Shown: positions 8,906 through 18,423, numbered from the stretch's first letter. The stretch: DNA of 64,000 nt from Agromyces sp. G08B096 (GCF_040267705.1 NZ_CP158374.1:1426001-1490000), one strand, 5' to 3'. The notes: generated from the letters alone by a model not told the origin. Program-made: numbers and translations.

Positions 8906-9394
8906 ATGGCGATCGAACACGACTACTTCGGCCTCGTCGGCGACTACTGGTCGGAGCGCAAGGAGTACGGCGACCAAGACGTCGAGGTGGTCCTCGACGC
9001 CGACGGCGACGGCGTCTCGATGGCGGCGCTCGACGCGGCCGCGACGATGGTGGGCGAGCTGGAGCTCATCGACGACGAGCTCCGCTCGGCGTTCGTCACC
9101 CAGCTCGACTCCGCCTCCTCGCCCGTGGTGCGCTTCCTCGACGTGCTGCTCGACCCCGACCTCGAGCAGGCCGACGAGGTCGACGCCGCGATCGGCCGAG
9201 AGTCCGGCGATCGGCAGATCGACGCGCTCCGCTCGATGAGCCTCGTCCGGGTCGATCTCCGACCCGACGCCGACGAACCGGGCGACGCGTTCGCGGAGTT
9301 CGAGTTCGCGCTCGCACCGGAGGACACCGACGAGCGGCTCATCGCCGCGATCGACGTCGAACGCGAGATCGTCGACGTCCGCTTCGAGGGCTGA
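8906..9394 (+). CDS. Small acidic conserved protein, DUF2004-like
   Basis: A 162-residue, strongly acidic protein (MAIEHDYFGLVGDYW...) without signal peptide or membrane segment. It resembles proteins annotated DUF2004, whose function is unknown; that family assignment is from memory of similar sequences. It starts 16 bases after ftsY behind a good ribosome-binding site (AGGGAGCGGAAC), so it is probably co-transcribed with ftsY. Its position between ftsY and ffh is suggestive, but no function can be inferred. GC content and codon use match the neighbours. Confidence 0.75.
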   Translation: MAIEHDYFGLVGDYWSERKEYGDQDVEVVLDADGDGVSMAALDAAATMVGELELIDDELRSAFVTQLDSASSPVVRFLDVLLDPDLEQADEVDAAIGRESGDRQIDALRSMSLVRVDLRPDADEPGDAFAEFEFALAPEDTDERLIAAIDVEREIVDVRFEG

Positions 9395-9440
9395 CCGGGC
9401 GTTCCGGGCGGCCGGCGACGTCGGGGCATCCGGCCTCGCC

Positions 9441-9446
9441 TAGAAT
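9441..9446 (+). promoter_or_regulatory. -10 hexamer of ffh
   Basis: TAGAAT lies ten bases before the ffh ATG. There is no good Shine-Dalgarno sequence, so a leaderless or nearly leaderless transcript is likely. No clear -35. Confidence 0.45.
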
Positions 9447-9456
9447 CGAAGGCACC

Positions 9457-11049
9457 ATGGCTACCTTCGGCACCCTCTCCGACCGTCTCGCCGAGACGTT
9501 CAAGCACCTCCGCACCAAGGGCAAGCTCTCCGCGGCCGATGTCGACGGCACCGTCCGCGAGATCCGCCGCGCGCTGCTCGACGCGGACGTCTCGCTCGAC
9601 GTCGTCAAGCAGTTCACCGCCACGGTGCGCGAGCGCGCGCTCGGCGACGAGGTGAACAAGGCCCTGAACCCCGCGCAGCAGGTCGTGCAGATCGTCAACG
9701 AGGAGCTCGTCGGCATCCTCGGCGGGCAGCAGCGCCGCCTGCAGTTCGCGAAGACGCCGCCGACGGTGATCATGCTCGCCGGCCTGCAGGGTGCGGGCAA
9801 GACGACGCTCGCGGGCAAGCTCGCGAAGCACCTCGTGAAGGAGGGCCACACGCCGCTCCTCGTCGCGAGCGACCTGCAGCGTCCCAACGCGGTGAACCAG
9901 CTCCAGGTCGTGGGCGGTCAGGCCGGGGTGCCGGTGTACGCGCCCGAGCCCGGCAACGGCGTCGGAGACCCCGTGAAGGTCGCGAAGGACGGCGTGGAGC
10001 AGGCCCGCCGCGCGCAGCACGACGTGGTCATCATCGACACCGCCGGCCGTCTCGGCGTCGACGCCGAGCTGATGAAGCAGGCCGCGAACATCCGCAAGGC
10101 CACGAATCCCGACGAGGTCCTGTTCGTCATCGACGCCATGATCGGTCAAGACGCGGTCGCCACCGCGAAGGCCTTCCAGGACGGCGTCGACTTCACCGGC
10201 GTAGTGCTCTCCAAGCTCGACGGCGACGCCCGAGGCGGTGCCGCGCTGTCGGTCGCCTCCGTGACGGGCCGGCCCATCATCTTCGCGTCCACGGGCGAAG
10301 GCCTCGACGACTTCGAGCCGTTCCACCCCGACCGCATGGCGAGCCGCATCCTCGACCTCGGCGACATCCTCACCCTCATCGAGCAGGCGCAGCAGGCCTT
10401 CGACGAGGAGGAGGCGCTGAAGGTCGCCGAGAAGCTCGCGAAGGAGCAGTTCACCCTCGAGGACTTCCTGCAGCAGATGCAGCAGCTGCGGGGCGCCGGC
10501 TCGATCAAGAAGATGCTCGGGATGCTTCCCGGCGCGGGCGGGCTCCGTCAGCAGCTCGACCAGTTCGACGAGAAGGAGATCGTGCGCACCGAGGCGATCA
10601 TCCAGTCGATGACGCCCGCGGAGCGGCGGAACCCGAAGCTGCTGAACGGCTCGCGCCGGCTGCGCATCGCCAAGGGCTCCGGCATGACCGTGACCGACGT
10701 GAACCAGCTCGTGCAGCGCTTCGAGCAGGCCGCGAAGATGATGAAGACCGTCGCGCGCGGCGGGGTGCCGCAGATCCCGGGCATGGGCCCGATCCCGGGC
10801 GCCGGGTTCGGCGGCGGCGGCGGAGCTTCCGCGCGCAAGGCGAAGGGCAAGAAGAAGTCGGGCGGCTCGCGCTCGGGCAACCCCGCGAAGCGCGCCGCGG
10901 AGAACGCGGCGATCGCATCGGGTGCTCCCGCGGCGACCGGGGCGGCGCCGTCGGGCGCCGGGTTCGGCCTGGGGGGTGCGGCGAAGGGCGGGCAGGGTGG
11001 CCCGAGCGAGGAAGAGCTCGCCGCGCTGCAGAAGCTGCTCGGCCGCTAA
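9457..11049 (+). CDS. ffh: Signal recognition particle protein Ffh
   Basis: SRP54 GTPase that binds signal peptides with 4.5S/6S RNA and delivers ribosomes to FtsY. 530 residues. The N domain (MATFGTLSDRLAETFKHLR) is followed by G1 GLQGAGKTT (109-117), DLQRPNAVNQL, G3 DTAGRLGVD (from 194), SKLDGDARGG and the methionine-rich M domain (about 325-450, including FLQQMQQLRGAGSIKKMLGMLPG). A Gly/Ala/Lys-rich tail of about 80 residues follows and looks disordered, a common actinobacterial extension. The stop overlaps that of the convergent DUF305 gene by four bases. Confidence 0.97.
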   Translation: MATFGTLSDRLAETFKHLRTKGKLSAADVDGTVREIRRALLDADVSLDVVKQFTATVRERALGDEVNKALNPAQQVVQIVNEELVGILGGQQRRLQFAKTPPTVIMLAGLQGAGKTTLAGKLAKHLVKEGHTPLLVASDLQRPNAVNQLQVVGGQAGVPVYAPEPGNGVGDPVKVAKDGVEQARRAQHDVVIIDTAGRLGVDAELMKQAANIRKATNPDEVLFVIDAMIGQDAVATAKAFQDGVDFTGVVLSKLDGDARGGAALSVASVTGRPIIFASTGEGLDDFEPFHPDRMASRILDLGDILTLIEQAQQAFDEEEALKVAEKLAKEQFTLEDFLQQMQQLRGAGSIKKMLGMLPGAGGLRQQLDQFDEKEIVRTEAIIQSMTPAERRNPKLLNGSRRLRIAKGSGMTVTDVNQLVQRFEQAAKMMKTVARGGVPQIPGMGPIPGAGFGGGGGASARKAKGKKKSGGSRSGNPAKRAAENAAIASGAPAATGAAPSGAGFGLGGAAKGGQGGPSEEELAALQKLLGR

Positions 11050-11678
11050 CCGGCCGGCGCTCCGGCTGCGTCGAGACGCGCGGCGAGTTCACGTAGGCGG
11101 TCGATCTCGATCGCCTGCGCCGACGCGATCGTGCGCGCCCACCGGGTGACCGCCGCGTCGCCGGATGCCTCGAGCCGTTCCTCGCACATGACGACGGCGC
11201 CCTCATGGTGGCTGACCATGAGGTCGACGAAGAGCCGGTCGAACTCCGCGCCCTCGGCATCGCGGGCCCGGTCCATGGCCTCCGCGGAGATCTCGCCCGG
11301 CATCGCACCGTCAGCGTGTGCGTCGGGTCCGGCAGCTCCCCGCCGCTCGAGCCAGCCGCGGAGGGCGGACGCCTCGGCCGCCTGCGCCTCGGCGATCCGG
11401 GCGGCGGCCGCGATCACCTCCGCATCTGCGGCCCGGTCGACGGCGAGTCCGGCGAGCGCCACGGCCTGATCGTGGTGCTCGGCCATGCCCGCGACCCATT
11501 CCGCGTCGGCCGCGCTCGTCGACGGGTCGACGGCGCCGGCTCGGTCGGATGCCGCGGGGCCCCGCCCATCAGCGGCGACGGTGCAGCCGGCCGCGCCCAT
11601 CCCGAACCCGAGGGCGAGCCCCGTCGCGAGCACCAGCGACCCGAGTCGGGCGGGCCGCGCGGTCGTCGACCGGTTCAC
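11046..11678 (-). CDS. DUF305 family secreted or lipid-anchored protein
   Basis: A 210-residue protein with an N-terminal export signal (RLGSLVLATGLALGFGMGAAGC); the final AAGC is a weak lipobox, so a lipoprotein is likely. The body carries both DUF305 histidine motifs, MAEHHDQAVAL and MVSHHEGAVVMCEE, in two related helical halves. DUF305 proteins are ferritin-like helical proteins, often near copper or other metal-response genes; the actual ligand is unproven. The GTG start at 11678 overlaps the stop of the LVIVD gene (GTGA), so the longer reading frame upstream is not used. Last gene of a three-gene minus-strand operon. Confidence 0.85.
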   Translation of the reverse strand: MNRSTTARPARLGSLVLATGLALGFGMGAAGCTVAADGRGPAASDRAGAVDPSTSAADAEWVAGMAEHHDQAVALAGLAVDRAADAEVIAAAARIAEAQAAEASALRGWLERRGAAGPDAHADGAMPGEISAEAMDRARDAEGAEFDRLFVDLMVSHHEGAVVMCEERLEASGDAAVTRWARTIASAQAIEIDRLRELAARLDAAGAPAG

Positions 11679-13624
11679 GAGACCGGGCCCTCCGGCCGCC
11701 CGCGCCGGAGCGCCCGCCGGCGGAGCACCGCGACTGCGGCCCCGCCCGCCACGGCGGCGACCATCGCCGTGAGCCCGGCGACGAGCCATCCGTTCAGATC
11801 GCCGCCCTCGGGGCGCGCCGCGGGTGCGGCCGACGGCGACGGTGCGGCCACCTCGACGGTGGCGAGGGCGAGGCGGTCACTCGTCCGGTCGCCGCGCGCC
11901 ACGAGGTCGTAGCCGCCCGCGGTCAGCGGGCCCGGCAGGGTGACGGGCGTGGACGGCAGCGAACCGTCGGCCGCGGCCGTCGCCGTCGCCAGCACCCGGG
12001 CGCCGGGCATCCACCAGACGTCGACCGTCTCGCCCGCGTCGAGGGATCCGGGCGGGAGGGACACCGCCACCGTCGCCGTCGTCCCCTCGGGTACGGCGGC
12101 GGGCTCGACCGACAGACGCGGGAGCGCGGCGCGCTCCGCCTCCGCGGCCGGCAGCACCGGAGCCTCCCGCCAGACCCACGTGTACGTCGGCTGGGACTGC
12201 GGGTTCAGCTCGCCGGGGTCGTATCGAGCGGCATCGGCGAACAGCGGATCCGTGAGTCGGATCACCTCGAGACCGTCGTACATGTCGCTCGCGTAGAGGT
12301 AGCCGTCGTAGTAGTACACCGACCAGATGCCGGCCGTGTAGTCCATGGCGTACCCGTACGTCGGCCGGTCGAAGAAGGTCAGCTCGGTCGGCGCGGCCGG
12401 ATCGCTGAAGTCGATCACCGACACGCCGCCTTCGAGCCAGGCCTGCGCGACGATGAACCGCCCCGGCACCGGGATCAGGCCGCCCGAGTGCGACACGCAC
12501 TTCTCGAGGTCCGACTGCACGCGGGGGATCTTGAACGTCGCGCGACGCTCGAGGGCGCCGCCCGTGAGGCTCCAGAGGGCGTCAGCCCCGCGGTCGGCGC
12601 CGAAGGCGGGGGAGCAGGTGTTGATGAAGCCGTCGCCGAGCTCGTCCTGGAACACGACCGCCGTCGCGTCGTTGTCGAAGATGCCCGAGTGCCAGAACGC
12701 GACCGCGGGATCCCGCACCTGCTGCAGCACGACCGGGTGCAGCGGGTCGGCGATGGAGAGCAGCAGCCCGTCGCCACGGCAGGCGGCGACCGCCAGCCCT
12801 TTCGCCGGGTAGGCGGTGATGTCGTGGCATCCCGTCGTGCTGCGGGTCTCCGCGCCGCCCGGCACCCGGTCGCCCGGGCCGAACGCGCTGCGCCCGTCGA
12901 AGAGATCCAGCTCCCCGACGACGGCGGCGTCGTCGGGCGCGTCGAGCGGCACCCGGACGATCTGCAGCGGGTTGCGTCCGGTGCAGTGCAGGGATGCCCC
13001 CCGGCTGTAGGCGCTCACATAGACGAGCACGCTCGACGGGTCGGCGGGGTCGGGCACGACGGTGTGGGTGTGCGAGCCGCACCGGGTGCGCACGGCGGCC
13101 GCGTATCGCGGGGCGGCCGGATCGGTGAGGTCGAAGATCCGCAAGCCCTCCCAGTTCTCCTCGGTCTCCGGCACGCGGACCGCATCGCACGCGTCGCTCG
13201 ACATCGTCTCGTCGATCGAGACGATGACCACCCGGCCGACGGCGCTCACGTCGCCCTGCCCGCCCGCGCACGGCACGGTCGCCCGCAGCTCGGGGTTCCC
13301 CGGGTCCGCGATGTCCCACACCGAGAAGCCCGCGAAGTTGCCCTGCACCAGGTGGTCGCCCGTGAACGCGAGATCGGAGTTGATGAAGTCGGGATCGTCG
13401 CCCTGCCGGAACGGGTTGTCCCGGTGGGCGACCCACTCCAGGCCGGGGCCGATCGCGGGGTCGCGGGGCTCCGCTGCGGCGGCGCTCCTGCCGGTCCCGG
13501 CGCCGGCCCCGAAGGCGGCCACGGCGAGCGTCGACGCCAGTGCCCCGAGCGCCGCCACGGCGCGCCATCGGCGCCCGGTCGCACCGGCGCCCCGCCGGCC
13601 CGACCGCGCCGCCGCGTGCGGCAT
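11675..13624 (-). CDS. LVIVD-repeat beta-propeller, surface-anchored
   Basis: A 649-residue exported protein. Residues 1-50 form a signal peptide; a repeat region of about 450 residues follows with LVIVD/WDIADPGNPEL-like blades (FSVWDIADPGNPEL, LRIFDLTDPAAPRY, VSVIDFSDPAAPTEL, LEVIRLTDPLF), a likely six- or seven-bladed propeller with conserved HTH, HSG and DMYDG elements. Then come an Ig-like segment (about 500-595), a Pro/Ala linker and a C-terminal membrane helix with a basic tail (LRRRALRRGR), indicating anchoring outside the membrane. Molecular role unknown. It begins three bases after the SpeE-like stop and overlaps the DUF305 start. Confidence 0.8.
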   Translation of the reverse strand: MPHAAARSGRRGAGATGRRWRAVAALGALASTLAVAAFGAGAGTGRSAAAAEPRDPAIGPGLEWVAHRDNPFRQGDDPDFINSDLAFTGDHLVQGNFAGFSVWDIADPGNPELRATVPCAGGQGDVSAVGRVVIVSIDETMSSDACDAVRVPETEENWEGLRIFDLTDPAAPRYAAAVRTRCGSHTHTVVPDPADPSSVLVYVSAYSRGASLHCTGRNPLQIVRVPLDAPDDAAVVGELDLFDGRSAFGPGDRVPGGAETRSTTGCHDITAYPAKGLAVAACRGDGLLLSIADPLHPVVLQQVRDPAVAFWHSGIFDNDATAVVFQDELGDGFINTCSPAFGADRGADALWSLTGGALERRATFKIPRVQSDLEKCVSHSGGLIPVPGRFIVAQAWLEGGVSVIDFSDPAAPTELTFFDRPTYGYAMDYTAGIWSVYYYDGYLYASDMYDGLEVIRLTDPLFADAARYDPGELNPQSQPTYTWVWREAPVLPAAEAERAALPRLSVEPAAVPEGTTATVAVSLPPGSLDAGETVDVWWMPGARVLATATAAADGSLPSTPVTLPGPLTAGGYDLVARGDRTSDRLALATVEVAAPSPSAAPAARPEGGDLNGWLVAGLTAMVAAVAGGAAVAVLRRRALRRGRPEGPVS

Positions 13625-13627
13625 GGG

Positions 13628-14434
13628 TCAGTCCGCGACCTCGTCGTGCCGCGGCGGCACATCGCCGGCGAACGCGGCCACCGTGTCGCCGGCGAGCACC
13701 TCGATGCGCCGCGGCGAACCGGCGAGGCGCGCCTCGAGCGCGGCCACCGGCGGCGTTTCGGGGGATGCCACGAGCACCACGTTGCCCGGGCCGCCGTCGA
13801 GCACGCCCTGGGCCGTGACGGCCACCACCTCGTCGCCCGCGACCGCCAGGGTCGCCGCCATCGCCCTCGGCGCGGCGAGGTCGAACCCCGCCAGGGTGTT
13901 GACGATGAGGAGCGCGTCGGGTGCGAGCAGGTCGCGGAGCGCGGAGAAGAACTCGACCGTGCCGACCGCGGGCGGTGCGACGTTGCCCGAGAAGACATCG
14001 ACGATCGCCACGTCGTAGCCGCCGTCCCGGCGGGCGGCGCGGTCGACCGCCGCACGCGCGTCGTCGAACTCGACGGTCAGTTCGACGCCGTCGCGGAGGG
14101 GGAGCGCCTCCAGCACGAAGTCGAACAGCTCGGGCAGGAGCTCGACCACGTGCTGGTGCGAGCCCGGCCGGGTCGCGGCGATCCATCGCGGCACCGTCAG
14201 GGCGCCGGCGCCGAGGTGCAGCACCCGGAGCGGTGCATCGCCGGGCCGCCACGCGTCGATCACCGCGGCGATGCTGCGGACGTACTCGAGCTGCAGGTCG
14301 AGGGGATCGTCGGGGTTCACGTGCGACTGCGTGGTGCCGTCGATCACGAGGGAGTAGCCGCCGTTCGTCCCCCTGCCGGCCAGCAGCCTGGCCTGCACGG
14401 ATTCCCCGTTGAGTTCGAGCCTCGCGTCGCCCAT
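13628..14434 (-). CDS. Spermidine synthase-like methyltransferase-fold protein
   Basis: A 268-residue protein with the SpeE fold: N-terminal beta strands containing SLVIDGTTQSHVNPDDP, a nucleotide-binding loop VLHLGAGALTVPRW, the acidic strand-end motif VVELLPELF, and DVAIVDVFSG. This is the stand-alone 'spermidine synthase / fused MFS' type common in actinobacteria. Aminopropyl transfer is not certain because the polyamine-site aspartates are not clearly conserved. No export signal. It is the first gene of the operon with the LVIVD and DUF305 genes. The start at 14434 is preceded by TATGGT with six bases between (leaderless). Confidence 0.75.
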   Translation of the reverse strand: MGDARLELNGESVQARLLAGRGTNGGYSLVIDGTTQSHVNPDDPLDLQLEYVRSIAAVIDAWRPGDAPLRVLHLGAGALTVPRWIAATRPGSHQHVVELLPELFDFVLEALPLRDGVELTVEFDDARAAVDRAARRDGGYDVAIVDVFSGNVAPPAVGTVEFFSALRDLLAPDALLIVNTLAGFDLAAPRAMAATLAVAGDEVVAVTAQGVLDGGPGNVVLVASPETPPVAALEARLAGSPRRIEVLAGDTVAAFAGDVPPRHDEVAD

Positions 14435-14440
14435 GCGACC

Positions 14441-14446
14441 ACCATA
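14441..14446 (-). promoter_or_regulatory. -10 hexamer of the SpeE-like/LVIVD/DUF305 operon
   Basis: On the minus strand TATGGT ends six bases before the ATG at 14434, the same geometry as at ftsY. A leaderless transcript is predicted. Confidence 0.45.
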
Positions 14447-14549
14447 GGCGGGGGATACCCGGTTCGGCTGCATCCGCTGGCTATCATGTGCCTCGAAGCG
14501 CCGCTTCGCGGGTGCAGGTGCCCTCCACCACGGCAGAGGGGGAGACGCG

Positions 14550-15575
14550 GTGGACACGGTGGTGACCGGAACGATCGCACCGGAATGGGACGAGCGCGTC
14601 CTGGCCGCCCACTCGGTCCCGCACTTCATGCAGAGCCGCGCCTGGGCGTCGATCAGGTCGGGCGGGCCGTGGCAGCCCGCGCCGCTCGATCTCGGCGCAG
14701 CCGACCGGCCGATGCCGGTGCTCGCCTTCACGCGCACCGTCGCCGGCGTCGGCGCGCTCCGTCACCTTCCGAGGATCAGCGGACTCGCCCCAGAGGACGT
14801 GCCCGGGCTCACCGCCGCGGTCGCGGCCTCCGCCGACGGGGCGTTCGCGACCAAGGTCGAGGTGTACCAGCCGCGCGATCGGGCGCTCGAGCAGGCGTTC
14901 CTCGACCAGGGGTGGAGGCCGACGCGGGCCTCGCAGTACCGGTACGCCGTCGTCGTCGACCTCGCCGACGGCCCCGAGGGGGCGCTCGCGCGGATGAAGA
15001 AGCGCGCCCGCGCGGAGATCCGCGTCGGCGAGCGCAACGGCGTCGTCGTCGACCGGGCCGACGTCGACGGTTCCGATGCCGAGGAGATGCTCGGGCTCGT
15101 CCGCGCGACCGAGGAACGATCGGGCGCGTTCTTCCGCTCCGACGACTACCTGCGGCGGGTGTGGGCGGGGTTCGCCGCCCACGGGCAGGGCGCGCTCTAC
15201 CTCGCGCGCCACGACGGACGCGTGGTGTCGGGCGCGTTCGTCGTGACCTTCGGACGCAGCGCCTGGTACAAGGACGGCGGATCGCTCCGCGACGCGCCGC
15301 AGCTCATGGCGTCGCGGCTGCTGCACTGGAGGGTCATGCAGGATCTCGCCGCCGCCGGCATCGACCGGTACGACCTCGGACATGTGCCGCCGCCGGACAC
15401 GGGGCATCCGGCCGGCCGCGGGCTGCTGATCTTCAAGGGCGCCTTCGCGCCCGACGTCACCGAGTACCTCCCGGCCTTCCTGCTGCCGCACACGCCGGCC
15501 GCCGAGGCCTGGCGCGCGGGCGAGGCCGCCTTCATCGCCGATCATCGCGAACGCACCGGCGACTACTGGTACTGA
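14550..15575 (+). CDS. FemAB/FmhB-type peptidyltransferase-like protein (GNAT fold)
   Basis: A 341-residue cytoplasmic protein of the FemABX superfamily, enzymes that add amino acids to peptidoglycan precursor cross-bridges from aminoacyl-tRNA. Typical are the N-terminal HFMQSRAWASIR, the mid-protein MKKRARAEIRVGERNGV (FemX-like KxxR helix), the second GNAT half LYLARHDGRVVSGAFVV and LMASRLLHWRVMQDLAAAGIDRYDLG, and the terminal LLIFKGAFAPDVTEYLPAF. Cross-bridge synthesis is a family-level guess. GTG start with the GAGGGGGAG ribosome-binding stretch. A TATCAT hexamer at 14482-14487 may be its promoter; transcription diverges from the SpeE-like operon. Confidence 0.8.
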   Translation: MDTVVTGTIAPEWDERVLAAHSVPHFMQSRAWASIRSGGPWQPAPLDLGAADRPMPVLAFTRTVAGVGALRHLPRISGLAPEDVPGLTAAVAASADGAFATKVEVYQPRDRALEQAFLDQGWRPTRASQYRYAVVVDLADGPEGALARMKKRARAEIRVGERNGVVVDRADVDGSDAEEMLGLVRATEERSGAFFRSDDYLRRVWAGFAAHGQGALYLARHDGRVVSGAFVVTFGRSAWYKDGGSLRDAPQLMASRLLHWRVMQDLAAAGIDRYDLGHVPPPDTGHPAGRGLLIFKGAFAPDVTEYLPAFLLPHTPAAEAWRAGEAAFIADHRERTGDYWY

Positions 15576-15587
15576 GGCGTCGAACGC

Positions 15588-15637
15588 TTACCGGGCGGTA
15601 AACACCCGGCGCGGACGACCCGCTACAGTGGGTCGTC
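15588..15637 (+). promoter_or_regulatory. Operator-like palindromes around the beta-glucosidase promoter
   Basis: TTACCGGGCGGTAA (15588-15601; arms TTACCG/CGGTAA) lies where the -35 region would be. A second inverted repeat, GACGACCC (15614-15621) and GGGTCGTC (15630-15637), has the -10 hexamer TACAGT (15624-15629) in its loop. Occupation of either would block RNA polymerase, as expected for a sugar-responsive repressor. The regulator is unknown and none is encoded next to it. Confidence 0.5.
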
Positions 15638-15668
15638 GCACGACCGCGACGAATCCCTGGAGCTTCCC

Positions 15669-17102
15669 ATGACGACCGGCACCCCCGACTACCGCGACTC
15701 GGGCCTCGAGTTCCCCGACGACTTCCTCTTCGGCTCGGCGACCGCGTCGTACCAGATCGAGGGCGCCGCCACCGAGGACGGTCGCGGCCCGTCCATCTGG
15801 GACACCTTCAGCCACACGCCCGGCAAGGTCTGGAACGGCGACACCGGCGACGTCGCCGACGACCACTACCACCGCTGGGAGTCCGACCTCGACCTGATGG
15901 TCGAACTCGGGCTGGAGGCGTACCGGTTCTCGATCGCGTGGCCGCGCATCCAGCCGACCGGCCGCGGCCCGGCCAACGAAGCGGGGCTCGCGTTCTACGA
16001 GCGGCTCGTCGACGGGCTCATCGCCCGAGGCATCCGCCCGATCGCGACGCTCTACCACTGGGACCTCCCGCAGGCGCTCGAGGACGAGGGCGGCTGGACC
16101 AACCGGGCGACCGCCGAGGCATTCGCCGACTACGCGCGGCTCGTGGGGGAACGCCTCGGCGACCGCATCGCCGTGTGGACCACCCTCAACGAGCCGTGGT
16201 GCAGCGCCTACCTCGGCTACGGCTCCGGCGCGCACGCCCCGGGCCTCATGGACGGCGCGAAGGCGCTCGCCGCGGTGCACCACCTGAACCTCGCCCACGG
16301 ACTCGCCGTCGGGGCGCTCCGCGAGGTCGTGCCTGGCGACCCGAAGTTCTCGATCACGCTCAACCTGCACGTCATCCGGCCCTCCGGCCCGACGGGCGCC
16401 GAGGCCGCACGGCGCATCGACGGCCTCGCCAACCGGGTCTTCCTCGGCCCGCTCCTCGATGGCGAGTACCCCGCCGACGTCATCGCCGACACCGCAGAGG
16501 TCACCGACTGGTCGTTCGTGAAGCCGGGCGACACCGAGCTCATCCGCCAGCCGCTCGACGTGCTCGGCGTCAACTACTACTCCACGGTCACCGTGCGCAT
16601 GTGGGACGGCCAGTCGCCGCGGGTGAACGCCGACGGCCACAAGGACATGGGCGGCACCGCCTGGCCCGGCTCCGAGTCGGTCGAGTTCCTCGAGCAGCCC
16701 GGGCCGTACACCGCGATGGGCTGGAACATCGACCCGTCGGGGCTCGAAGACCTCCTCGTCGCGCTGCACGAGTCCTACCCCTCGCTGCCGCTCATGGTGA
16801 CCGAGAACGGCGCCGCCTTCGACGATGTCGTCACCGACGAGGCCGACGGCCCGGCCGTGCACGACGTCGAGCGCATCGACTACCTGCGCCGCCACTTCAC
16901 CGCCGCGCACCGGGCGATGGCCCGCGGCGTCGACCTCCGCGGCTACCAGGTGTGGTCGCTGATGGACAACTTCGAGTGGGGCTACGGCTACTCCAAGCGC
17001 TTCGGCATCGTACGGGTCGACTACGACACGCTCGAGCGACTGCCGAAGGACTCCGCCCGCTGGTACGCCGAGCTCATCCGCACGCGCCGCATCCCCGGCT
17101 GA
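15669..17102 (+). CDS. GH1 beta-glucosidase
   Basis: A 477-residue glycoside hydrolase family 1 enzyme that releases glucose from cellobiose and other beta-glucosides. It contains the N-terminal signature [27 protein letters not shown], the acid/base TTLNEPW (Glu175), the nucleophile VTENGA (Glu379) and the C-terminal [18 protein letters not shown] substrate-binding motif. No signal peptide, so substrates must be imported. Length is standard. The ribosome-binding site is TGGAG. No transporter or LacI gene is adjacent, but the promoter carries two palindromes (15588-15637) that suggest repression. Confidence 0.95.
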   Translation: MTTGTPDYRDSGLEFPDDFLFGSATASYQIEGAATEDGRGPSIWDTFSHTPGKVWNGDTGDVADDHYHRWESDLDLMVELGLEAYRFSIAWPRIQPTGRGPANEAGLAFYERLVDGLIARGIRPIATLYHWDLPQALEDEGGWTNRATAEAFADYARLVGERLGDRIAVWTTLNEPWCSAYLGYGSGAHAPGLMDGAKALAAVHHLNLAHGLAVGALREVVPGDPKFSITLNLHVIRPSGPTGAEAARRIDGLANRVFLGPLLDGEYPADVIADTAEVTDWSFVKPGDTELIRQPLDVLGVNYYSTVTVRMWDGQSPRVNADGHKDMGGTAWPGSESVEFLEQPGPYTAMGWNIDPSGLEDLLVALHESYPSLPLMVTENGAAFDDVVTDEADGPAVHDVERIDYLRRHFTAAHRAMARGVDLRGYQVWSLMDNFEWGYGYSKRFGIVRVDYDTLERLPKDSARWYAELIRTRRIPG

Positions 17103-17116
17103 CCGACCGCCCGAGT

Positions 17117-17132
17117 GCCGGGCCGGCCCGGC
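17117..17132. terminator. Possible terminator palindrome between GH1 and YbdK-like genes
   Basis: GCCGGGCCGGCCCGGC is a perfect 16-base palindrome in the 44-base gap between the convergent genes, followed by further GGCC-rich inverted repeats. There is no loop or T tract in the perfect form, so termination is only probable. Confidence 0.35.
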
Positions 17133-17146
17133 TTCCGGCCGGCCGC

Positions 17147-18295
17147 TCAGGCGGCGTCGATCGGCGCGCCCTCGCGGAGCTCCTCCGCGAGGTGCGAGAC
17201 GACCCGGCGGAGGTCGCCGTCGGCGGCGTGCGCGACCGCGAGCTGGCGCTGGTAGCTCGCGCCGCGCTCCAGCATGAGCCGGACGGACTGCAGCTCGGGC
17301 CCGCAGCCGAGCCGCTCGGCCACCGGCACGAGCCGGGTCACGAGGTCGGCGACGTCCTCGCCCACGAGTCGCTCGGTGCCCGCGACATCCGTGATGATCT
17401 CGGCCTCCATGCCGTAGCGTGCCGCGCGCCACTTGTTCTCGCGCACATACCAGGGCTGCAGCACGGTCAGGGTGCGGCCCGCGTCGAGCTCGTCGCCCAT
17501 CCACTCCACGAGGCACTGGATGAGCGCCGCGATCGCGGCCACCTCCGCCGCCGACGACACGCCGTCGCACACGCGCACCTCGAGCGTGCCCCATTTCGGC
17601 GACGGACGGATGTCCCACCTGACCTCGCTGTGGTCCTCGATGACGCCGGTGCGGACGAGGTCGTCGACATAGCGCTCGTAGGCCGCCCAGTCGGCGAGCG
17701 GGTACGGCAGCCCCGCGGTCGGCAGCTGCTGGAACATGAGCGCCCGGTTCGACGCGTACCCCGTCTCGACGCCCGCCCAGAACGGACTCGACGCCGACAG
17801 CGCCTGCAGGTGCGGCACGTAGGCCAGCAAACCGTCGAGGATCGGCAGGGCGCGGTCGCGGTCGTCGAGGCCGACGTGCACGTGGATGCCCCAGATCATC
17901 ATGTTCCGGCCCCACCAGCGGGTGCGCTCGATGAGCTTGCGGTAGCGGGGCGTGTCGGAGAGCCGCTGGTCGTACCACTGGCTGTACGGGTGCGACCCGC
18001 TGCAGACGAGGTCGTAGTCGCCCAGCCGTTCCAGGACGGCGCGCACCCCGGCGAGCTGCCCCTCGAGATCCGCGACCGCGTCGGCGACCCGGTGATGGAC
18101 GCCGCTCACGAGCTCCACGGTGTTCGTCAGCAGCTCGTGGGTGATGCTCGGGTGCGGCGACCCGTCGGGGGCTCGCAGCTCGTCGAGCACGCGATCGCCG
18201 ACGGATGCCAGCTCGCCCGTCGCCCGGTCGACGATGGCGACCTCCCATTCGATGCCGACCGTCGAACGCTCCGACGACGCGAACTCGATCTGCAT
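17147..18295 (-). CDS. YbdK-type carboxylate-amine ligase (glutamate-cysteine ligase 2 family)
   Basis: A 382-residue ATP-grasp-like GCS2 protein. It starts [30 protein letters not shown], the usual YbdK beginning, and has the metal/ATP-site elements [36 protein letters not shown] and [15 protein letters not shown]. coli YbdK has weak glutamate-cysteine ligase activity; actinobacteria use mycothiol, so the true substrate here is unclear. Full length. Convergent with the GH1 gene and divergent from rpsP. The ATG at 18295 matches the family N-terminus. Confidence 0.88.
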   Translation of the reverse strand: MQIEFASSERSTVGIEWEVAIVDRATGELASVGDRVLDELRAPDGSPHPSITHELLTNTVELVSGVHHRVADAVADLEGQLAGVRAVLERLGDYDLVCSGSHPYSQWYDQRLSDTPRYRKLIERTRWWGRNMMIWGIHVHVGLDDRDRALPILDGLLAYVPHLQALSASSPFWAGVETGYASNRALMFQQLPTAGLPYPLADWAAYERYVDDLVRTGVIEDHSEVRWDIRPSPKWGTLEVRVCDGVSSAAEVAAIAALIQCLVEWMGDELDAGRTLTVLQPWYVRENKWRAARYGMEAEIITDVAGTERLVGEDVADLVTRLVPVAERLGCGPELQSVRLMLERGASYQRQLAVAHAADGDLRRVVSHLAEELREGAPIDAA

Positions 18296-18393
18296 GCCCC
18301 GGGCCCCCCATCAGCTCGCGGCCCCGTGCCGCCCGCCCATCTTGGCACGCACCCGCGGGGCCGGGCGTTCGCGCCCGGGGCCGACGCGCAGGA

Positions 18394-18423
18394 TTATCCT
18401 TGCGCGGGGAAATCTGCAAGAAT
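18394..18423 (+). promoter_or_regulatory. Putative rpsP operon promoter
   Basis: TTATCC (18394-18399), an 18-base spacer and AAGAAT (18418-18423). The -10 context TCTGCAAGAATGGTC is nearly identical to TCTGGCAGAATGGTC in front of rplS (33563-33577), which supports it as a ribosomal-protein promoter type. It leaves a 5' leader of about 120 bases. Confidence 0.5.
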
